Positions 42,755 to 54,654 of a stretch of DNA of 64,000 nucleotides are shown one piece after another. The DNA lies in NCBI GenBank assembly GCA_951799405.1, contig OX637362.1:10030493-10094492 (forward strand), given 5' to 3'. This stretch comes from Agapetus fuscipes (taxonomy: Eukaryota; Arthropoda; Insecta; Trichoptera; Glossosomatidae). The number at the start of each line of letters is the position of its first letter. The stretch's first letter is position 1. The notes beneath the pieces are model-generated. The model saw nothing but the letters and a program-made list of their open reading frames with translations, searched no databases and was not told the origin of the DNA. Position numbers and translations under genes: made by a program.

Positions 42755-42955
42755 AACGCAACGCAACTGTACACATAGAGCAACCCGAGTCTCCCGAGCG
42801 GTTGCATGTGGCAAGGGAAACCTATTATTTTTACATTTAACAGGGCTGGCCTTACGCTTACCATTTCAGTTGAAGTGGGGGTTTCCCAGCTGCCAAGGGA
42901 GCTGGAAGTCATTTCTTGTGAAGGCTGAATAAAACTCAGTAATAATTGACCATTT
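42755..42955 (-). repeat. SINE-B, partial, inverted pair
   Basis: Tail CAACGCAACGCAAC at the left; the head is missing at the junction with the next copy. Confidence 0.7.
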
Positions 42956-43220
42956 TGGTGTTTATTCCAAACCCAAAATAAAATATCAGATAAGATTACT
43001 CAGCCTTCACAAGAAATAAGTACCAGCCCCCTCGAGAGCTGGGGAACTGAGCTGAGGAATGGAAATGAACTGAGCTGAGCAACCAGTTCAAGTGAAGTGG
43101 TTGGCATAGGGCCGACACCCTTACCTATAAAAACAAAGATGTTTCACTCGCCCCATGTGACATCTTCGGGGAGAACTTGGCCAGAAGTTACACTTAATGT
43201 GTAGCTTAATTGCGTACATC
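42955..43220 (+). repeat. SINE-B, partial, inverted pair
   Basis: Starts at TTTTGGTGTTTATTCC and runs to TGTGTAGCTTAATTGCG. A 26-bp extra segment (about 43050-43080) interrupts the body. Confidence 0.7.
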
Positions 43221-43570
43221 TTTTCTTTTTTAAACAATAAACTAGACAAGAGCATTTCACATTAACCACTGTAGGAGAGAAGAAGGGGAGATGGAATGAA
43301 GAAGACAGAAGAAAATATCTCATCACTTCAGAAAATATGGTTCAAGAAAACAAGCGAAACACTATCTGGGAGAAAAAGTTGAAAGTTATGCGGTGGTAAG
43401 AGCTTTGATAAACCTGGTGAAAAATGAAGCCGTTAGATAAACAACGAAGCAACGAGAAGTGTAGGAAAATGCTATAAGTAATAAAGGTTGAAACATGTTA
43501 TGTGGTGCTTAATTATACGAGTATTGCAGCTTTTTAAGGTTCTAGAGTTTGTATAAAAAAAAAAAATTAT
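43221..43570. other. No gene seen
   Basis: A/G-rich, nothing recognised. Confidence 0.4.
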
Positions 43571-43720
43571 GAGATAAAAAATAAAACAACTTTGTTTTTT
43601 ATTACAGCAAGTAGGTATATTAACTTCCATGACCGGCTTCGCAAACAGTCCCTTTGCATCCTCAGGTGGCTAAATATGAATTGACAGCTGAATATGTGCT
43701 GATTCACTGATTTGAGAAAT
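43571..43720 (-). repeat. Hammerhead-like hairpin repeat, copy 1
   Basis: Minus strand: CTGAGGATGCAAAGGGACTG followed by TTTGCGAAGCCGG; stem pairing GCAAA/TTTGC. Confidence 0.55.
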
Positions 43721-43899
43721 CGTGGATAAAACCTTTTATTGTGTGTAACTTTACCTAGTAAGTGAACCAATTATAAGGAAGCGCTCATGAAAAACTTCTA
43801 AACTTCAGAACTTTTAAACTTTTGTAGTGTTTTCTGTCGTAGAAAAAAGGAAAAGGATGCATTTATTTGATAAACCCATGTAAGGTTAAAATTACTTAT

Positions 43900-44030
43900 T
43901 CAGTTTAACCTTTAAGGTATCGAAATGGTCCAGATACGGAATAAATCGTTGAGCTTAATTCCACAACCGGTTTCGCAAACATCTATTCGCATCATCAGGT
44001 GGTTAAATTAATACTTAATAGCTTAGAAAC
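43900..44030 (-). repeat. Hammerhead-like hairpin repeat, copy 2
   Basis: Minus strand: CTGATGATGCGAATAGATG (43998 leftwards) followed by TTTGCGAAACCGG. This is the cleanest core in the window, in tandem with the copy at 43571. Confidence 0.6.
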
Positions 44031-44334
44031 GGAATTAATCTTAGAGGGTGTCATTGTGTGAGGGTATGGGGCCATGTGTTGATTTTGGATCATCTGGGTT
44101 ATTTCTTAGGATTTTTTCCTCGAGAATATGGTCAACAAAGATGATGAATTGGATACTAATAACATCCTGGTTGAGAATTATTTAAGTCTTCCTACAACGG
44201 TTTGTCTAAAATTATATATTTTTATTACCTTACTACGAAGTAGTTTTAATTGTGAATTTTTATTTCAGTTGCTTAAAATTCATTATCAATTAAATAAAAA
44301 AGTGAATGCATGTATACGATAGTTTTTTTTAATA
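44031..44334. other. No gene seen
   Basis: AT-rich; a 64-codon frame at 44128-44322 has no support. Confidence 0.4.
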
Positions 44335-44633
44335 TAACTTATAGGTTAACTTATAGGTTGCTTTGAGGCTGACCACCTATACTGTAAAAAATGGTTCACT
44401 TTGCCAATGTCACCCCTGTTTCAGGGAAGGTCAGCAAAAGTTGTGGGGCTTATGATCATTTGAGGTTTGTATTTTAATTGTAAGTAGGTACGCATTCAGC
44501 ATTTGCACTACACGTGATGGTTTGTGGGCATACATCTACAGCGCGAACTACACGTGTTGGTTTGTGTGCATACATCTGAGAGCTTTGAATGAATATATCC
44601 TTGCAACTTAGATTATAGATTATAGAATGCAAG
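44335..44633 (+). repeat. R250 variant B with internal duplication
   Basis: About 36 bp around ACTACACGTG and TGGTTTGTG is repeated (44507-44535 and 44545-44575). Confidence 0.75.
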
Positions 44634-44644
44634 TGTTGGTATTC

Positions 44645-44880
44645 CATGAATTGTAGGTCGGTATGAGGCTAACCACTCATACTGTAAAAACTAGTTGTTG
44701 AATACGTAACTAAGTTACACATGTAGTATAACTTTTTGCCGCGTTATCCCCGAAGGGGTCGCATGAGGCGAGTTAAACCTACTTATTTTAACAGGTAAGG
44801 GGGCCGGCCTTACGTCTGAGAGCTTTAAATGAATATATCCTTGCAACTAAGATTATAGATTATATTATAGACTAAAATGT
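44645..44880 (+). repeat. R250 variant B interrupted by SINE-B
   Basis: 5' part to about 44698, 3' part from about 44815. Confidence 0.65.
44699..44815 (-). repeat. SINE-B 3' half inside R250
   Basis: Includes CCCCGAAGGGGTCGCATG and GGGGCCGGCCTTACG. Confidence 0.7.
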
Positions 44881-45349
44881 TTCATGGGCATAAACCTAGT
44901 CTCATTAAATAAAAATAAAAATAATTGAATGTAGGTAGGTACAGTATCGAACATGTTCAACAGTTTTCAGAGACTAGACAAGTTTGATTCTCGTAGTTTT
45001 GGATTAAACAATGTGGTATTGTCAAAAGCTACCATTGATTAATATAAACTTTTATATCAAAAGCTCAGTTTCACAAACGAATAAATTCCATTTGCATTGA
45101 AATCTGAATCATAACCTCGAAAACAAATAGTGCCATACACAACTGAAGAACGGATAAAGACTGATTGCGCTCAGGCAATGTAACTCAAAAAATGTGAAAA
45201 TAAAACGCGTGTGAAAAAGTCATTTTCCCTCCGTAAATGCACAAACCTCAGAAAATTAAATCATTTAATTTGTAGATGATCAACGGAATAGTGCTTTTTT
45301 GTATGGAAAATTAACTTCAGGTGATGGATGAGCCATGGATTTGTAAGGT
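44881..45349. other. No gene seen
   Basis: AT-rich; GCTCAGGCAATGTAACTC near 45170 resembles a palindromic-family end. Confidence 0.4.
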
Positions 45350-45490
45350 GTGAATATCAATTACAATATAAAAACCCGAATCTTAAAAGCACTGCAACTC
45401 TTGCCGACATTCCCTGAAACAGGGGTGACATTGGCGAAATAATTTTTTTTTTACAGTTTGGGTGGTCAGCCTCATACCAGCCTATAAGTC
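45350..45490 (-). repeat. R250, 3'-truncated
   Basis: From ACAATATAAAAACCCG to CCTATAAGTC. Confidence 0.75.
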
Positions 45491-45497
45491 ATACATC

Positions 45498-45790
45498 TTA
45501 TAATAATATTAGGATGATTTATTTGGTGAGCGCTGTTTTTGTGTGTATCACACCTCAAGAGCCCTCTGCGAGCTTGGTCGTCGCTGTAGAAAGCGCCAAT
45601 TCTCAAGCAAGACCTACTTGTTGTAAGGTTGGATGGACCTTTCAGTGACCGGTCTTAGTAAAGGTTTATGAATTTTTTAACCCAGCAAAGAGCACATTTG
45701 GAAATATAAATGGTATATTTTTGTGCTCCGCCGGGATTCGAATCCACAAACTTTCATTTACGAGATCTGATGAGAACCGGTGCTTTTGGC
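45498..45790 (-). repeat. SINE-A with 5S remnant
   Basis: The body and B-box (GGATTCGAATCC) run to 45763. Then GATCTGATGAGAACCGGTGC (45764-45783) matches the 5' part of the 5S block seen at 8797; the intervening head is deleted. Confidence 0.7.
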
Positions 45791-46266
45791 TTTAATGGCT
45801 TTTGTTTATCTTTGATTCTAGGCAACTAAAATTTCAAAATACTATTCAGTCTCCATTATTGAATTTTTCCACAAAACTGCTTTGTTCAAATGTTATGACT
45901 TATATGAACAATACCAGTATGTACATATGAATGAAACTAGATGCATTAATTTACACACAAAGGGCTCTTCACTCCAAACATACGCCGTATTAAATTTGTT
46001 ATTTGAAATATGCGTGCAGTGCCGTGGTTTAAAACTCTACGCTTTAACTCAGACGTGGCGTTTTACCAGTTTTACTTGAAAACTGACACGTTCCCTAGCG
46101 GTGTTGTTTGATTGTTAATAGATTTTTATTTAAACGCGACGGCTGAGTTTACACAAAAGTTTGTAATATTGTGTCCGTAGCAGGGACGAGAATGCGGGTG
46201 GAATTTTTAATCATGTTGCAGTTTATGTGTTCCGATATGAGAGTGTGTGTATAATACATGTGTGTA
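45791..46266. other. No gene seen
   Basis: A 65-codon frame (45882-46079) has no recognisable features. Confidence 0.4.
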
Positions 46267-46268
46267 TA

Positions 46269-46652
46269 TCGACGGTTAAAAGGCAGTATAAGCATAAGCG
46301 ACATTTTGGTCAAAAATAAGTTATGAATGCTTTCCTACTTTAAAATTTCCGCTCTTTCTAATGCGCTAACTTCCATAGCTCTACGAAAATTTTTGTGTTG
46401 TTTATGCCCAAGCAAACAACTGCGATTTCGAAGAATGGTTTTGGTTTAACCGACAAGATTTTGGCTTTTTTTGTCTTAAAGGCGCCACAATTATAGGAAC
46501 GTCAATAAATGCCTTTATTTTATTTTATTTTAGAGTTATTTTGATTTTGACGATATGATAAAAAAAAAAAAGTAGTGATATTTTTCTGCAATCTAAAACT
46601 TTATACTGCTCTCGTGTATGTCGCTTATGCCCTACTGCCTTTTAACCGTCAA
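46269..46652. mobile_element. MITE-1, full length, TA target duplication
   Basis: Termini TCGACGGTTAAAAGGCAGTA and the complement of TTGACGGTTAAAAGGCAGTA; TA at 46267-46268 and 46653-46654. 384 bp, non-coding, Tc1/mariner-like by target duplication. Confidence 0.75.
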
Positions 46653-46944
46653 TATATATTTAACATGTGTGTAAGTGTATATACATGTATTTAACATGTG
46701 TGTACAGTACATGAGTGTGTGTGTTTGTGATATATATGGGTGAGTCTTATTGATTATAAAAATAAGTCACAAGGCATAAAAGTAATCTCAAGTATACACG
46801 CAACTAAACTTTTGTTAAATTGCAACCTATGACAGAGCCGCTGTCCAAAAAAGATTTGATGAAAATATTAAAATAGCATCAGAGATAAATAAAATACATT
46901 TATGAATTGAATAGAATTAATACGATCTCAGAGCCCTGACAGAT

Positions 46945-47190
46945 CGCTGCCTTAGTTCTTGTTTACCGTATACGCCATTGAGAAAATTTTACATGAGCAA
47001 TGTTTGCATGTGTTCTGGACCAATGTGTCTTATAAAAACAAGAAATTTATTTAAAAAATATATAAAACAACTCTCACATTATCAAGTTATATGGTTTTTC
47101 TTAGCTCAGATTGTATAGAATTTGATTCATAAGACAACTGCATGCAAAAAGTCATATTTGACAAGATTGGCGTATACGGTAAACAAGACC
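46945..47190. mobile_element. MITE-2, short copy
   Basis: Inverted ends CTTGTTTACCGTATACGCCA (46957) and its complement (about 47165-47185). One arm matches 9355-9420 with its CAAATATGAC block. Confidence 0.6.
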
Positions 47191-47324
47191 TGAGGGACCG
47201 AGATAATAAGAAATATACAGTCAGAAATTAAGTGTAGGTGCTTTTTGTTTTGGTTTTCATTGTATTTACTAAATAAGCGTAGTTTTGCTTAAATAAAAAA
47301 AAAAACTGAGTTATCTTGGAAGGG

Positions 47325-47565
47325 GTCCTATTTACAATCACAGGTCCGCCTTACGTCAAATATTTCACATTAAATCGGGGTCTCTCAGCTCTCAAACGAG
47401 CTGCTTCTCATTCTCTGTAAAGGTTTTGTGAACATTGCCGTAATGATTTTGTGTTTTAGATAAACACCAAAACAGGAAATTATGTCTGACACCCTTAGTG
47501 GGGACTAAACGCTCTCTAGCTTTGAAGTCATGAACTTTATCAACTGAGCTATTGACCGGTTAAAT
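47325..47565 (-). repeat. SINE-B, diverged
   Basis: Body with CATTCTCTGTAAAGG and head with TCAACTGAGCTATTGACCGG. Confidence 0.6.
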
Positions 47566-48741
47566 GTATGCATAAAAATGCTTTTTGTAAGTGTTATATC
47601 ATTTATTGAATAAAGGTTCTTTGCAAAAAATTAAAGAACTGAGAAATTAAAGTCTACGACTCATATTCAACAAACTGTGACTGAAATTTTTAACAACCAT
47701 GATGGTTTTGTTACCCTATATTCTGTCCAAGCCGGCCGTATATAATCTAACCATTCCATTTTATTTAAATTATTTATTTATAAAGTTGTGCAGAGCAATT
47801 GAAATAATTTTCCGGAAAGTCGTAGAGAGTTGTAGAATAACGCAACTTAAAATATGTATTGTGCGGACGCAAACAGACTCCCGAGTGCTCTGCTTTCAAG
47901 TATAAAACGTTTTCAGCGTTTACCATAATATACACGTAAATTAAAAAAGCATGCGTTGTGAACGTTTAAGTTTTTTTGCGTTTTTTGGTAAACGATGTGG
48001 TTAAGTTTTATACTTTGTTATAAAATGACCACAAGAAAATTATGTTGTTCTGGCTACGCTCCGTAGCGTTGTCGTAGCTCACCGCTGCGTCACGTATTAT
48101 TGTTACTACGGTTGGCGTAGAGGCTCTCAAACTTAGAAGCGCAACAATAGTTGAACAAAAAAATTGCAAGGTAAGTAATGAAGCCATATCTTATTTGATT
48201 AAGGATTTAATCATCTGCTTAATCAATCAATATTCAAGCAAAAAATCTTCAACTTTCTGTTTTAATTTTAGAATTAGTTTGCAGCAATACTTATCAATCT
48301 TTTTGCATTTTTTTCCTATCTAAAGTAAATTTTAAAGGTAAAATCCTATTAGGAGTACCAGCTAATTGACATAAATCATCTATCATCATCGGCAGTTTTG
48401 TTTATCTTGAGCACTCTAAGTTATTTTTTCATATTATTTAAACTGGTTCGACGATTGCCAGTTGCCTGACATGCTTACAAACTTAACTTAAAATATAATT
48501 GTAATAATTCTGAAAATTTCATTCTTGGTTGCCACACAACAAGGAGGTCTCCTGACAACGTGGACTAAATCGAAAAAAACGGTTAAAATAGGTTTTTCTT
48601 TTCAACGTTTCATCCTTGATTTTCAGACACCAAAGATATATTCTGAAAACGTTAGCTACAACATTAATTATTCGATGTAAAATGTGTTTTTTTTTACATC
48701 AGTCAAACAAAGTTAACTGGTCTATCTAAAATATCTATAAT
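47566..48741. other. No gene seen over 1.2 kb
   Basis: AT-rich. A GC-richer patch at 48050-48130 has several GTAG/CTAC inverted pieces. Confidence 0.4.
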
Positions 48742-48972
48742 CAATAATCACAGTTGCAAATAAACATTACATGTAAACTTTATATTAAATGTATTCCCAC
48801 AAACCGACACATAAAAGTTCGCGCATAGACATACCGCATGTGAATCAACAATATAAAACCCAATCTCAAATGAGCATAAGCCCTGCAACTCTTGCCGACC
48901 TCCCCTGAAACAGGGATGACATTGGCAAAGTGAACCATGTTTTACAGTATGGGTGGAAAGCCTCATACCAAC
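48742..48972 (-). repeat. R250
   Basis: Near full length; tail lost. Confidence 0.75.
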
Positions 48973-49437
48973 TAAGTATCAAGTATCAGAAAAGCTTAAA
49001 GTATATAAATGCTAAGTATATAAATGTATTTATGGTTTTTGGCAAATGTTGAGAATTTTGTGTCGTAGAGGATAAAAACTGCGGCTTGCGATGCACTGTT
49101 GGGGCATGTGGAAGATCTACGGCGTAGATATTAGCCGTGCCTGGCGTAGCCCGTGGTGGCGCGCGCGGATGTATTTGTACGTGACATATTGTTCAGAGTC
49201 GTGCCGGAATTGCCGCCTTTTATCTTAACTGACAATGGGAATTATGCTGAGGGTTAAATGTATGCACAGATAACAACAGAATGGATGCTGGGGAGGATGA
49301 TATAGGGTTTGTAAAAAAACGCAATAAATGTTTTATTACATTTCAAGAAGAGATAACAATAGAATAATGTTTTAATTTGCAAAGAACATTTGCTTATAGT
49401 ATGGGTGGTTAACGTCATGATTAAAAAAGTAAATATA
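48973..49437. other. No gene; palindrome TCTACGGCGTAGA
   Basis: The palindrome at 49116-49128 sits in a GC-richer island (49080-49220). Confidence 0.4.
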
Positions 49438-49565
49438 ACGATGATTTCATTGGTGAATGTTGTTTTGTGTGAATCACACATCAAGACCCCTGTGTGAGAT
49501 TGGTCATCATTGTAAAAAGCGATGATTTTCAAGCTAGACTCAGTTTTTGCAAAGAAAGAGGGCAG
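49438..49565 (-). repeat. SINE-A 3' part
   Basis: GTGTGAATCACACATCAAG and CAAGCTAGACTCAG blocks. Confidence 0.6.
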
Positions 49566-49639
49566 GCGCGTTCGTTCATATGGTATTGGCAAATACATTT
49601 TAAATTAATTTTTTCTCCCATTTCTTAAAATTAACTCAT

Positions 49640-49875
49640 TTACAGCTGACCACCCATGCTGTAGAAAAAAGTTCACTTTGCCAATGTCACCCCTGTATCA
49701 GGGAAGGTTGGCAGGAGTTGCAGGGTGTATTTTAATTTGAGATTCGAGTTTTTATATTGTAGGACTACATGCGGCATGTTTAAGCGCGAAGTAAAACAAT
49801 GTCTGTTTTGTGAAAATGCATATAATGTGAATCTCTAATGTTACTTATATTTTGCAACTTAGATTAGATTAAATT
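49640..49875 (+). repeat. R250, slightly 5'-truncated
   Basis: Ends in CTTAGATTAGATTA. Confidence 0.8.
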
Positions 49876-49879
49876 TGCG

Positions 49880-49953
49880 TATGGAGCTAAAAAGCCGCAG
49901 CTTCACATCCACCGCATGTGGCTCGCGAGCCGCAGGTTGCCGATCCCTGCCGA
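49880..49953 (-). mobile_element. hAT-type terminal fragment
   Basis: Minus strand starts CAGGGATCGGCAACCTGCGG followed by CTCGCGAGCC, a terminus typical of Charlie-like hAT elements. The other end is not seen. Confidence 0.6.
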
Positions 49954-50749
49954 AGAGCTTAGTTTTGTTAAGGGAAAGTATATAGGTACTTAAATTTGAC
50001 TGTGCTATGTTATTTAATATTTACTTTTGAATATTTTTTTTCTATATTAATTATTGTGAATTACTTTGTCGGATATTATATTATGCAAATGGACAATCAC
50101 GTTCCTTACTAAAAAATTAATGTAAAGTTATAATAATAAGCCACGATGTATGTGTGTCTTTCATGACATTCTAGGGACATGATCTCTTCAAAATTGCCTC
50201 CTGGATCTGCTCCATCTCCTACAGTCTCCTTAAATATTTTAGTACCTGCTTGTACAGAAAGCCTGTTTTTTTTTCTACGTACGCACAAGTACTAAAATAT
50301 TGAATAAAAAATAATATAACACGAAAATGGAGAGAAAACTGTCACATCCTCAAGAACAAAACTCTGACAGGTGAAATGGCGCGTCTAGTACGTAAGAAAG
50401 GTGAAAAAAATATGATGTGCTTTAGAAAAAATGGATATCAGCAAATAATTCATTCCATCATTATTGCTGTAAAGCTAAAATAACTCAAGATCCTTTTTTA
50501 TGCAAACATTTTTTTTCGGTATATGTATCTACATATTTTAATTTTCATATGTTTTCATATATCTTTTTTTCCTTGACCAGAGGTGGGTCAAGACGCACTG
50601 TAAAAATTGTTTCATATTTAGTTCAAATCTGCAAAACAGATGCGGAAATTTACACGTGTTTGCTTGTAAATTTGAATCTTAAATATAAAGAAATTGTTGC
50701 CACGTATATTTTCAGATTCAGGCCGTTTAGTTATTTGTCTGGGCATATA
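49954..50749. other. No gene seen over 0.8 kb
   Basis: AT-rich. A decayed R250-like patch may lie at 50570-50720. Confidence 0.35.
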
Positions 50750-51010
50750 GTTCCTTGACTTATAGGTTGGTATGCGGCTGACCACCCATGTTGTAAAAAT
50801 GGTTCACTTTGCCAATGTCACCCCTGTTTCAGGGAAGGACGGCAAGAGTTGCAGGGTGTATGTCCAATGTCCATTTGAGTTTTTTTATGTTGTAGGTTCG
50901 CATGCGGCATATTCAAGCGCGAATTTGTACGTGTCTACTTGTGAGAATGCATATAAGGTGAATCTCCAATGTAACATATCTTTGCAACTTAGATTAGATT
51001 AGATTAGATA
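50750..51010 (+). repeat. R250, full length
   Basis: Clean ends TTCCTTGACTTATAGG and (GATTA)4. Confidence 0.9.
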
Positions 51011-51111
51011 TAGAAACAAACTGCATTTATGGCTGCACTGCAACCTGAACTTCTTTAGTTTAGAATTTTTAAGTCATTTTGTGCCTTTTTAAATCAATTA
51101 CAATGAAAACA

Positions 51112-51165
51112 GTATGACTTATTTGATGAGCGCTTTCAATGTGTAGATCACACTTCAAGAACATT
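51112..51165 (-). repeat. SINE-A 3' fragment
   Basis: TTATTTGATGAGCGC and ATCACACTTCAAGA blocks. Confidence 0.5.
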
Positions 51166-51299
51166 GAATCCTTTCTCCCATCTCACATGATGTAGTCAAA
51201 CTTGGCTCCACCACAATTTATCCAGAATCATAATCCTTTTTAACACAAATTTCATGATTTGTTTAAATAAAAACACCTATACTTATAGTTGTTTATATG

Positions 51300-51890
51300 A
51301 TTTGGATAACACGGTGGCAGGTTAGAACGGCACTTGACAAAACGACATACGACAGAACATCACATGACAGAACAACATATAACCGAACATCACAATGATA
51401 GTACACCTGCCAGTGGCGAAGGGTGCCCTACAACTCGATTTCCATCGGTCTCCCTTTTAAAATAAGGCAAAAATGATAATAAAGTAGACTGCATGGTTTT
51501 AATGGGGAAAAAATACGCATTGTTTCTTTAGTTTTAAATGTATTTTGTTTACTTTGTGCCTATATTTTTTAACAACTTTGTTGCCTCATTTTAAAAATGG
51601 GAAGCCGATGGGAATCGAGTTGTATGGCACCCTTCGCCACTGGTATATTCTAAAGCATCACTTTGAAAAAAAAACACAGAAAATCACTATGACAATGTTT
51701 ATTTCATGTGCCGTTTGTAGTATGTTCTGTTTAAGGTACATGATTTTTTGTCTTGGTTTGTTTCGCCATTGTGAGGTCGTGTCATGGTCATGTTTTGTCA
51801 TGTGATAAACTATCGTGTGATGTTCTATCATGTGTCGTTTTGTCTCTGTATCGTTTTATCATGAAACCGGATAACACAATACCCGTTATA
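51300..51890. mobile_element. Fold-back structure with outer degenerate arms
   Basis: Arms near 51338-51375 (GACAAAACGACATACGACAG) and 51790-51850 are roughly reverse complements and bracket an inner inverted-repeat element. Confidence 0.5.
51410..51643. mobile_element. MITE with ~50-bp terminal inverted repeats
   Basis: Begins CCAGTGGCGAAGGGTGCC and ends in its exact complement; similarity continues about 50 bp inward. No target duplication found. The end sequence suggests hAT. Confidence 0.7.
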
Positions 51891-52507
51891 CCTTTAATAT
51901 TTAGTTTTTACGATGGAAAGGCGGCTTTTCTCGTTTGTATGACGCCGCCCGCCGGATGTGACTTAATATCTGTGGGGTTTTATTAGGCTCATGATTTACG
52001 GCTCCATCCTGCCAAATATAAAACATTTACGTTCAAACCCAACCAAAGCGCTCTCCCAAAAATGTACCAAAACTAAAACACTCGGTTTTAGGTTCGGTAT
52101 ATTTTTTGTTAACGCAACGATTACGTAAAAAACGTTATGTTTTATACTTAGAGTAACGTTGCGGATACACCTGCCAAATTTATGACTTATTTATATGTAT
52201 TTATTTCACCTCAGATAAGTGCGGTCGCTCGATCACCCCTTATATAAACAAGGAAACAGAAATGTGTGAAACCTTTTCAATAATGGTAAAAAAAATTTGG
52301 TTGATTATTTCAAGAAACTGATAGTTAGTAGAAAGCTTGTATTCCCCTTCAATGCCATAAAGTACAATTGGAAAGATGTGTGGAACATCTCAGCAAAAGC
52401 ACGCGAAATTCTTATTTCCTGTCTCACACAGTATCTACCCTAAAAAAAATGTTACAAAATTCATAAAACAATTTGTTCCACTATTTTTTTAACGCAAGTT
52501 TACGTTT
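51891..52507. other. No gene seen
   Basis: Nothing recognised. Confidence 0.4.
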
Positions 52508-52722
52508 TGAATCTAATCTAATCAATGTTTCAAATATATGTAACATTAAGGATTCACATTATATGCATTTTCACAAGCAGACACGTATAATTTTGCGCTT
52601 TAACATCCCGAATCTCAAATGAACATACACCCCACAACTCTTGTCGTCCTTCCCTGAAATAGGGATGACATTGGCAAATTGAACCATTTTCTACAGCATG
52701 GGTGGTCAGCCGCATACCAGTT
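52508..52722 (-). repeat. R250
   Basis: Tail TCTAATCTAATC; the palindrome region is deleted. Confidence 0.75.
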
Positions 52723-53082
52723 TGACCCTTAGAAATACTTATTATGTGGACATACGTCTATTTTCTCATACATAAGAAATGTTTATTTTATTATCGAGCC
52801 ATTCCAAGACAATAAAAATAAATCAACGCGTCCGAGGGGGCACTTTCCTCTATTAACTTAATTCCATAAGAATCGATTCCGATCCTAAGAAACAGCCGAG
52901 ACTCGAACCGTTTTCCCTCCCGTGGGACGGGGGAGCGGAAAAAAGGTTCTGTTCCCGGCTTAATGGAGAAAGTTTTGCGCCCTCTGTAGCTTGTACCTAA
53001 TTAGAACAAGTTTTTACGAGTGTTGCGATGATACTAAGAGCTTTCTTGCACAAGGTCTAAGCTGCCTTACAACTGAGGGCGA
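52723..53082. other. Unique-looking GC-richer stretch
   Basis: 52830-53000 is not repeated in the window and has no open frame of note. Confidence 0.35.
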
Positions 53083-53161
53083 TCTGTAGTCTAGTAGTTA
53101 ACGCTGCAAGCTTCTAATCCGAAGATTTTGGGTTTGATTTCCGCCAGAGAACAAAACATAT
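53083..53161 (+). repeat. SINE-A head, cut by LTR-X
   Basis: GATCTGTAGTCTAGTAGTTA A-box region and a degenerate B-box (GGTTTGATTTC). Confidence 0.65.
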
Positions 53162-53439
53162 CGTTAAGATTTTACTGGGGTTGTCTTTTGATTAAACTGC
53201 AATTATTTATTTCAACATAATTTATTTTACACGGTTTGGTTTACGGCAAAATGTTATGAGCAGTCCCTATGTATAGGTACAAAAGAGATCTTTCTTGCTT
53301 ATCCAGATTATTCGATCTCTCGCTCATACCAGACCGCCGTTCTATGTACCTTACTACAACCATCATGGATCACACTGGACTGTTCTACACACACTACTGT
53401 ACCTGTACTGACACACGCAAGTACTCCAAGTTTGTAACA
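53162..53439 (-). repeat. Solo LTR-X copy 5, ATAT target duplication
   Basis: ATAT at 53158-53161 and 53440-53443. Shorter than copy 4, and closest to copy 2. Confidence 0.75.
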
Positions 53440-53464
53440 ATATAATTTTTACAATATTAAATTC

Positions 53465-53640
53465 TATAATGTGAGTTGCAAGGGTAAAACTATTAATGTT
53501 TAAGATTACTTTTACATGCATGCTCACGGTACAGACCCGCAAGCAGACACTTGTAAGCTTGTGCTCACATATGCTGCATATGTATGTGCTTACTTACAAT
53601 ACAAAACCCCAATCATAAATAAAAAAAAACCCTGTGACAT
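53465..53640 (-). repeat. Decayed R250
   Basis: GTGAGTTGCAAGG end and CATATGCTGCATATG palindrome derivative. Confidence 0.5.
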
Positions 53641-54029
53641 TCCACGCCCTTTGTAAAAATGTATGAAATTAAATAAAACCATTAAAATCAATCTTAAAGA
53701 TTAAAAAATATGATTGCACGTAAATAATGATAAATTACACTTTTGACAAAAGTAAGGTTTTAATTACTTCAAATGGACGAGTACATTATAATGACTATTA
53801 TTTGATATTTTGTTATTTACTTCATGGGCGTAGAAAAAGTATTGTATGCCACTGCACGTAATTAGCCTTTGTAACACTCGTGCTGTCTATTGTCATTTTT
53901 CTGATCTTTGAATATCCCTTTTCCATCCTTCAGAATCATAATCTTTTTCATTAAATCTGGTTTTCAAAAAATAAAGTTCTTCAATAATTTCAATTAATTG
54001 ATAAAAAATTTAACGAAAAAATCAGCAGG

Positions 54030-54245
54030 CTACAATGTCTTGAAGGCTATGTTAACTTCAGGTTTTTCAAGGTTAATTATATTGGCACGCCCTCGTTTAT
54101 GTTTACTGTAGAGTCTACGACGTAGAACGTCCAGTCCTAAGAAATCTGTTACTTTATTTTTTAATGCTTGCGCTGGCCGTTTTCTAAAAAACGAAAAAAC
54201 AAAAAAATTAATGTATTGCTTGTAATAAGCCCACCTTTTTTTCAA
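54030..54245 (-). other. Unrecognised 71-codon frame, duplicated at 54935
   Basis: A minus-strand ATG frame rich in Lys/Arg (LRRRLYSKHKRGRANI). The same DNA recurs, diverged, at about 54935-55120, where the frame is not kept. It carries the palindrome TCTACGACGTAGA at 54114-54126. It may be a repeat and not a gene. Confidence 0.35.
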
Positions 54246-54324
54246 AGTTATTAATACGTTAATAAAATATATTTTTCTAAACTAAGGTTAAAAAAAACTA
54301 GTTATCTGAAAGACTCGTGCTCAT

Positions 54325-54540
54325 AAAAGGTATAATAATAATATCATGATGATTAATTTGGTGAGCGCTGTTTTGTGTGAATCACACCTCAAGAGCTCTC
54401 TGCAAGCTTAGTCGTCGTTGTAGAAAGTGCAAATTTTCAAGCTAGACTCAGTTTCTGTAAGACAGGATGGATCTTTAGTGACCGGTTTTTGGTAAAGGTA
54501 TCTATATGAATTTTTATCAAGTGAAGAGCATAAAGATGGA
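54325..54540 (-). repeat. SINE-A, head lost
   Basis: From the ATAATAATA tail to the GAATTTTTATCAAGTGAAG block. Confidence 0.65.
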
Positions 54541-54654
54541 CTAGGATAATTTTGAATTTAGAACTTTTTACAGTGATTAAACGTCACACTTGTATGGGGG
54601 ACCATCGTCTTTAGCAACCAATAACAAAATATTAGCATGATTTTTTTCCTAGAA

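Noticed and set aside
51901..51975. GC-rich open stretch (GKAAFLVCMTPPAGC) as an exon
   Set aside because: Too short, no splice context that I could support.
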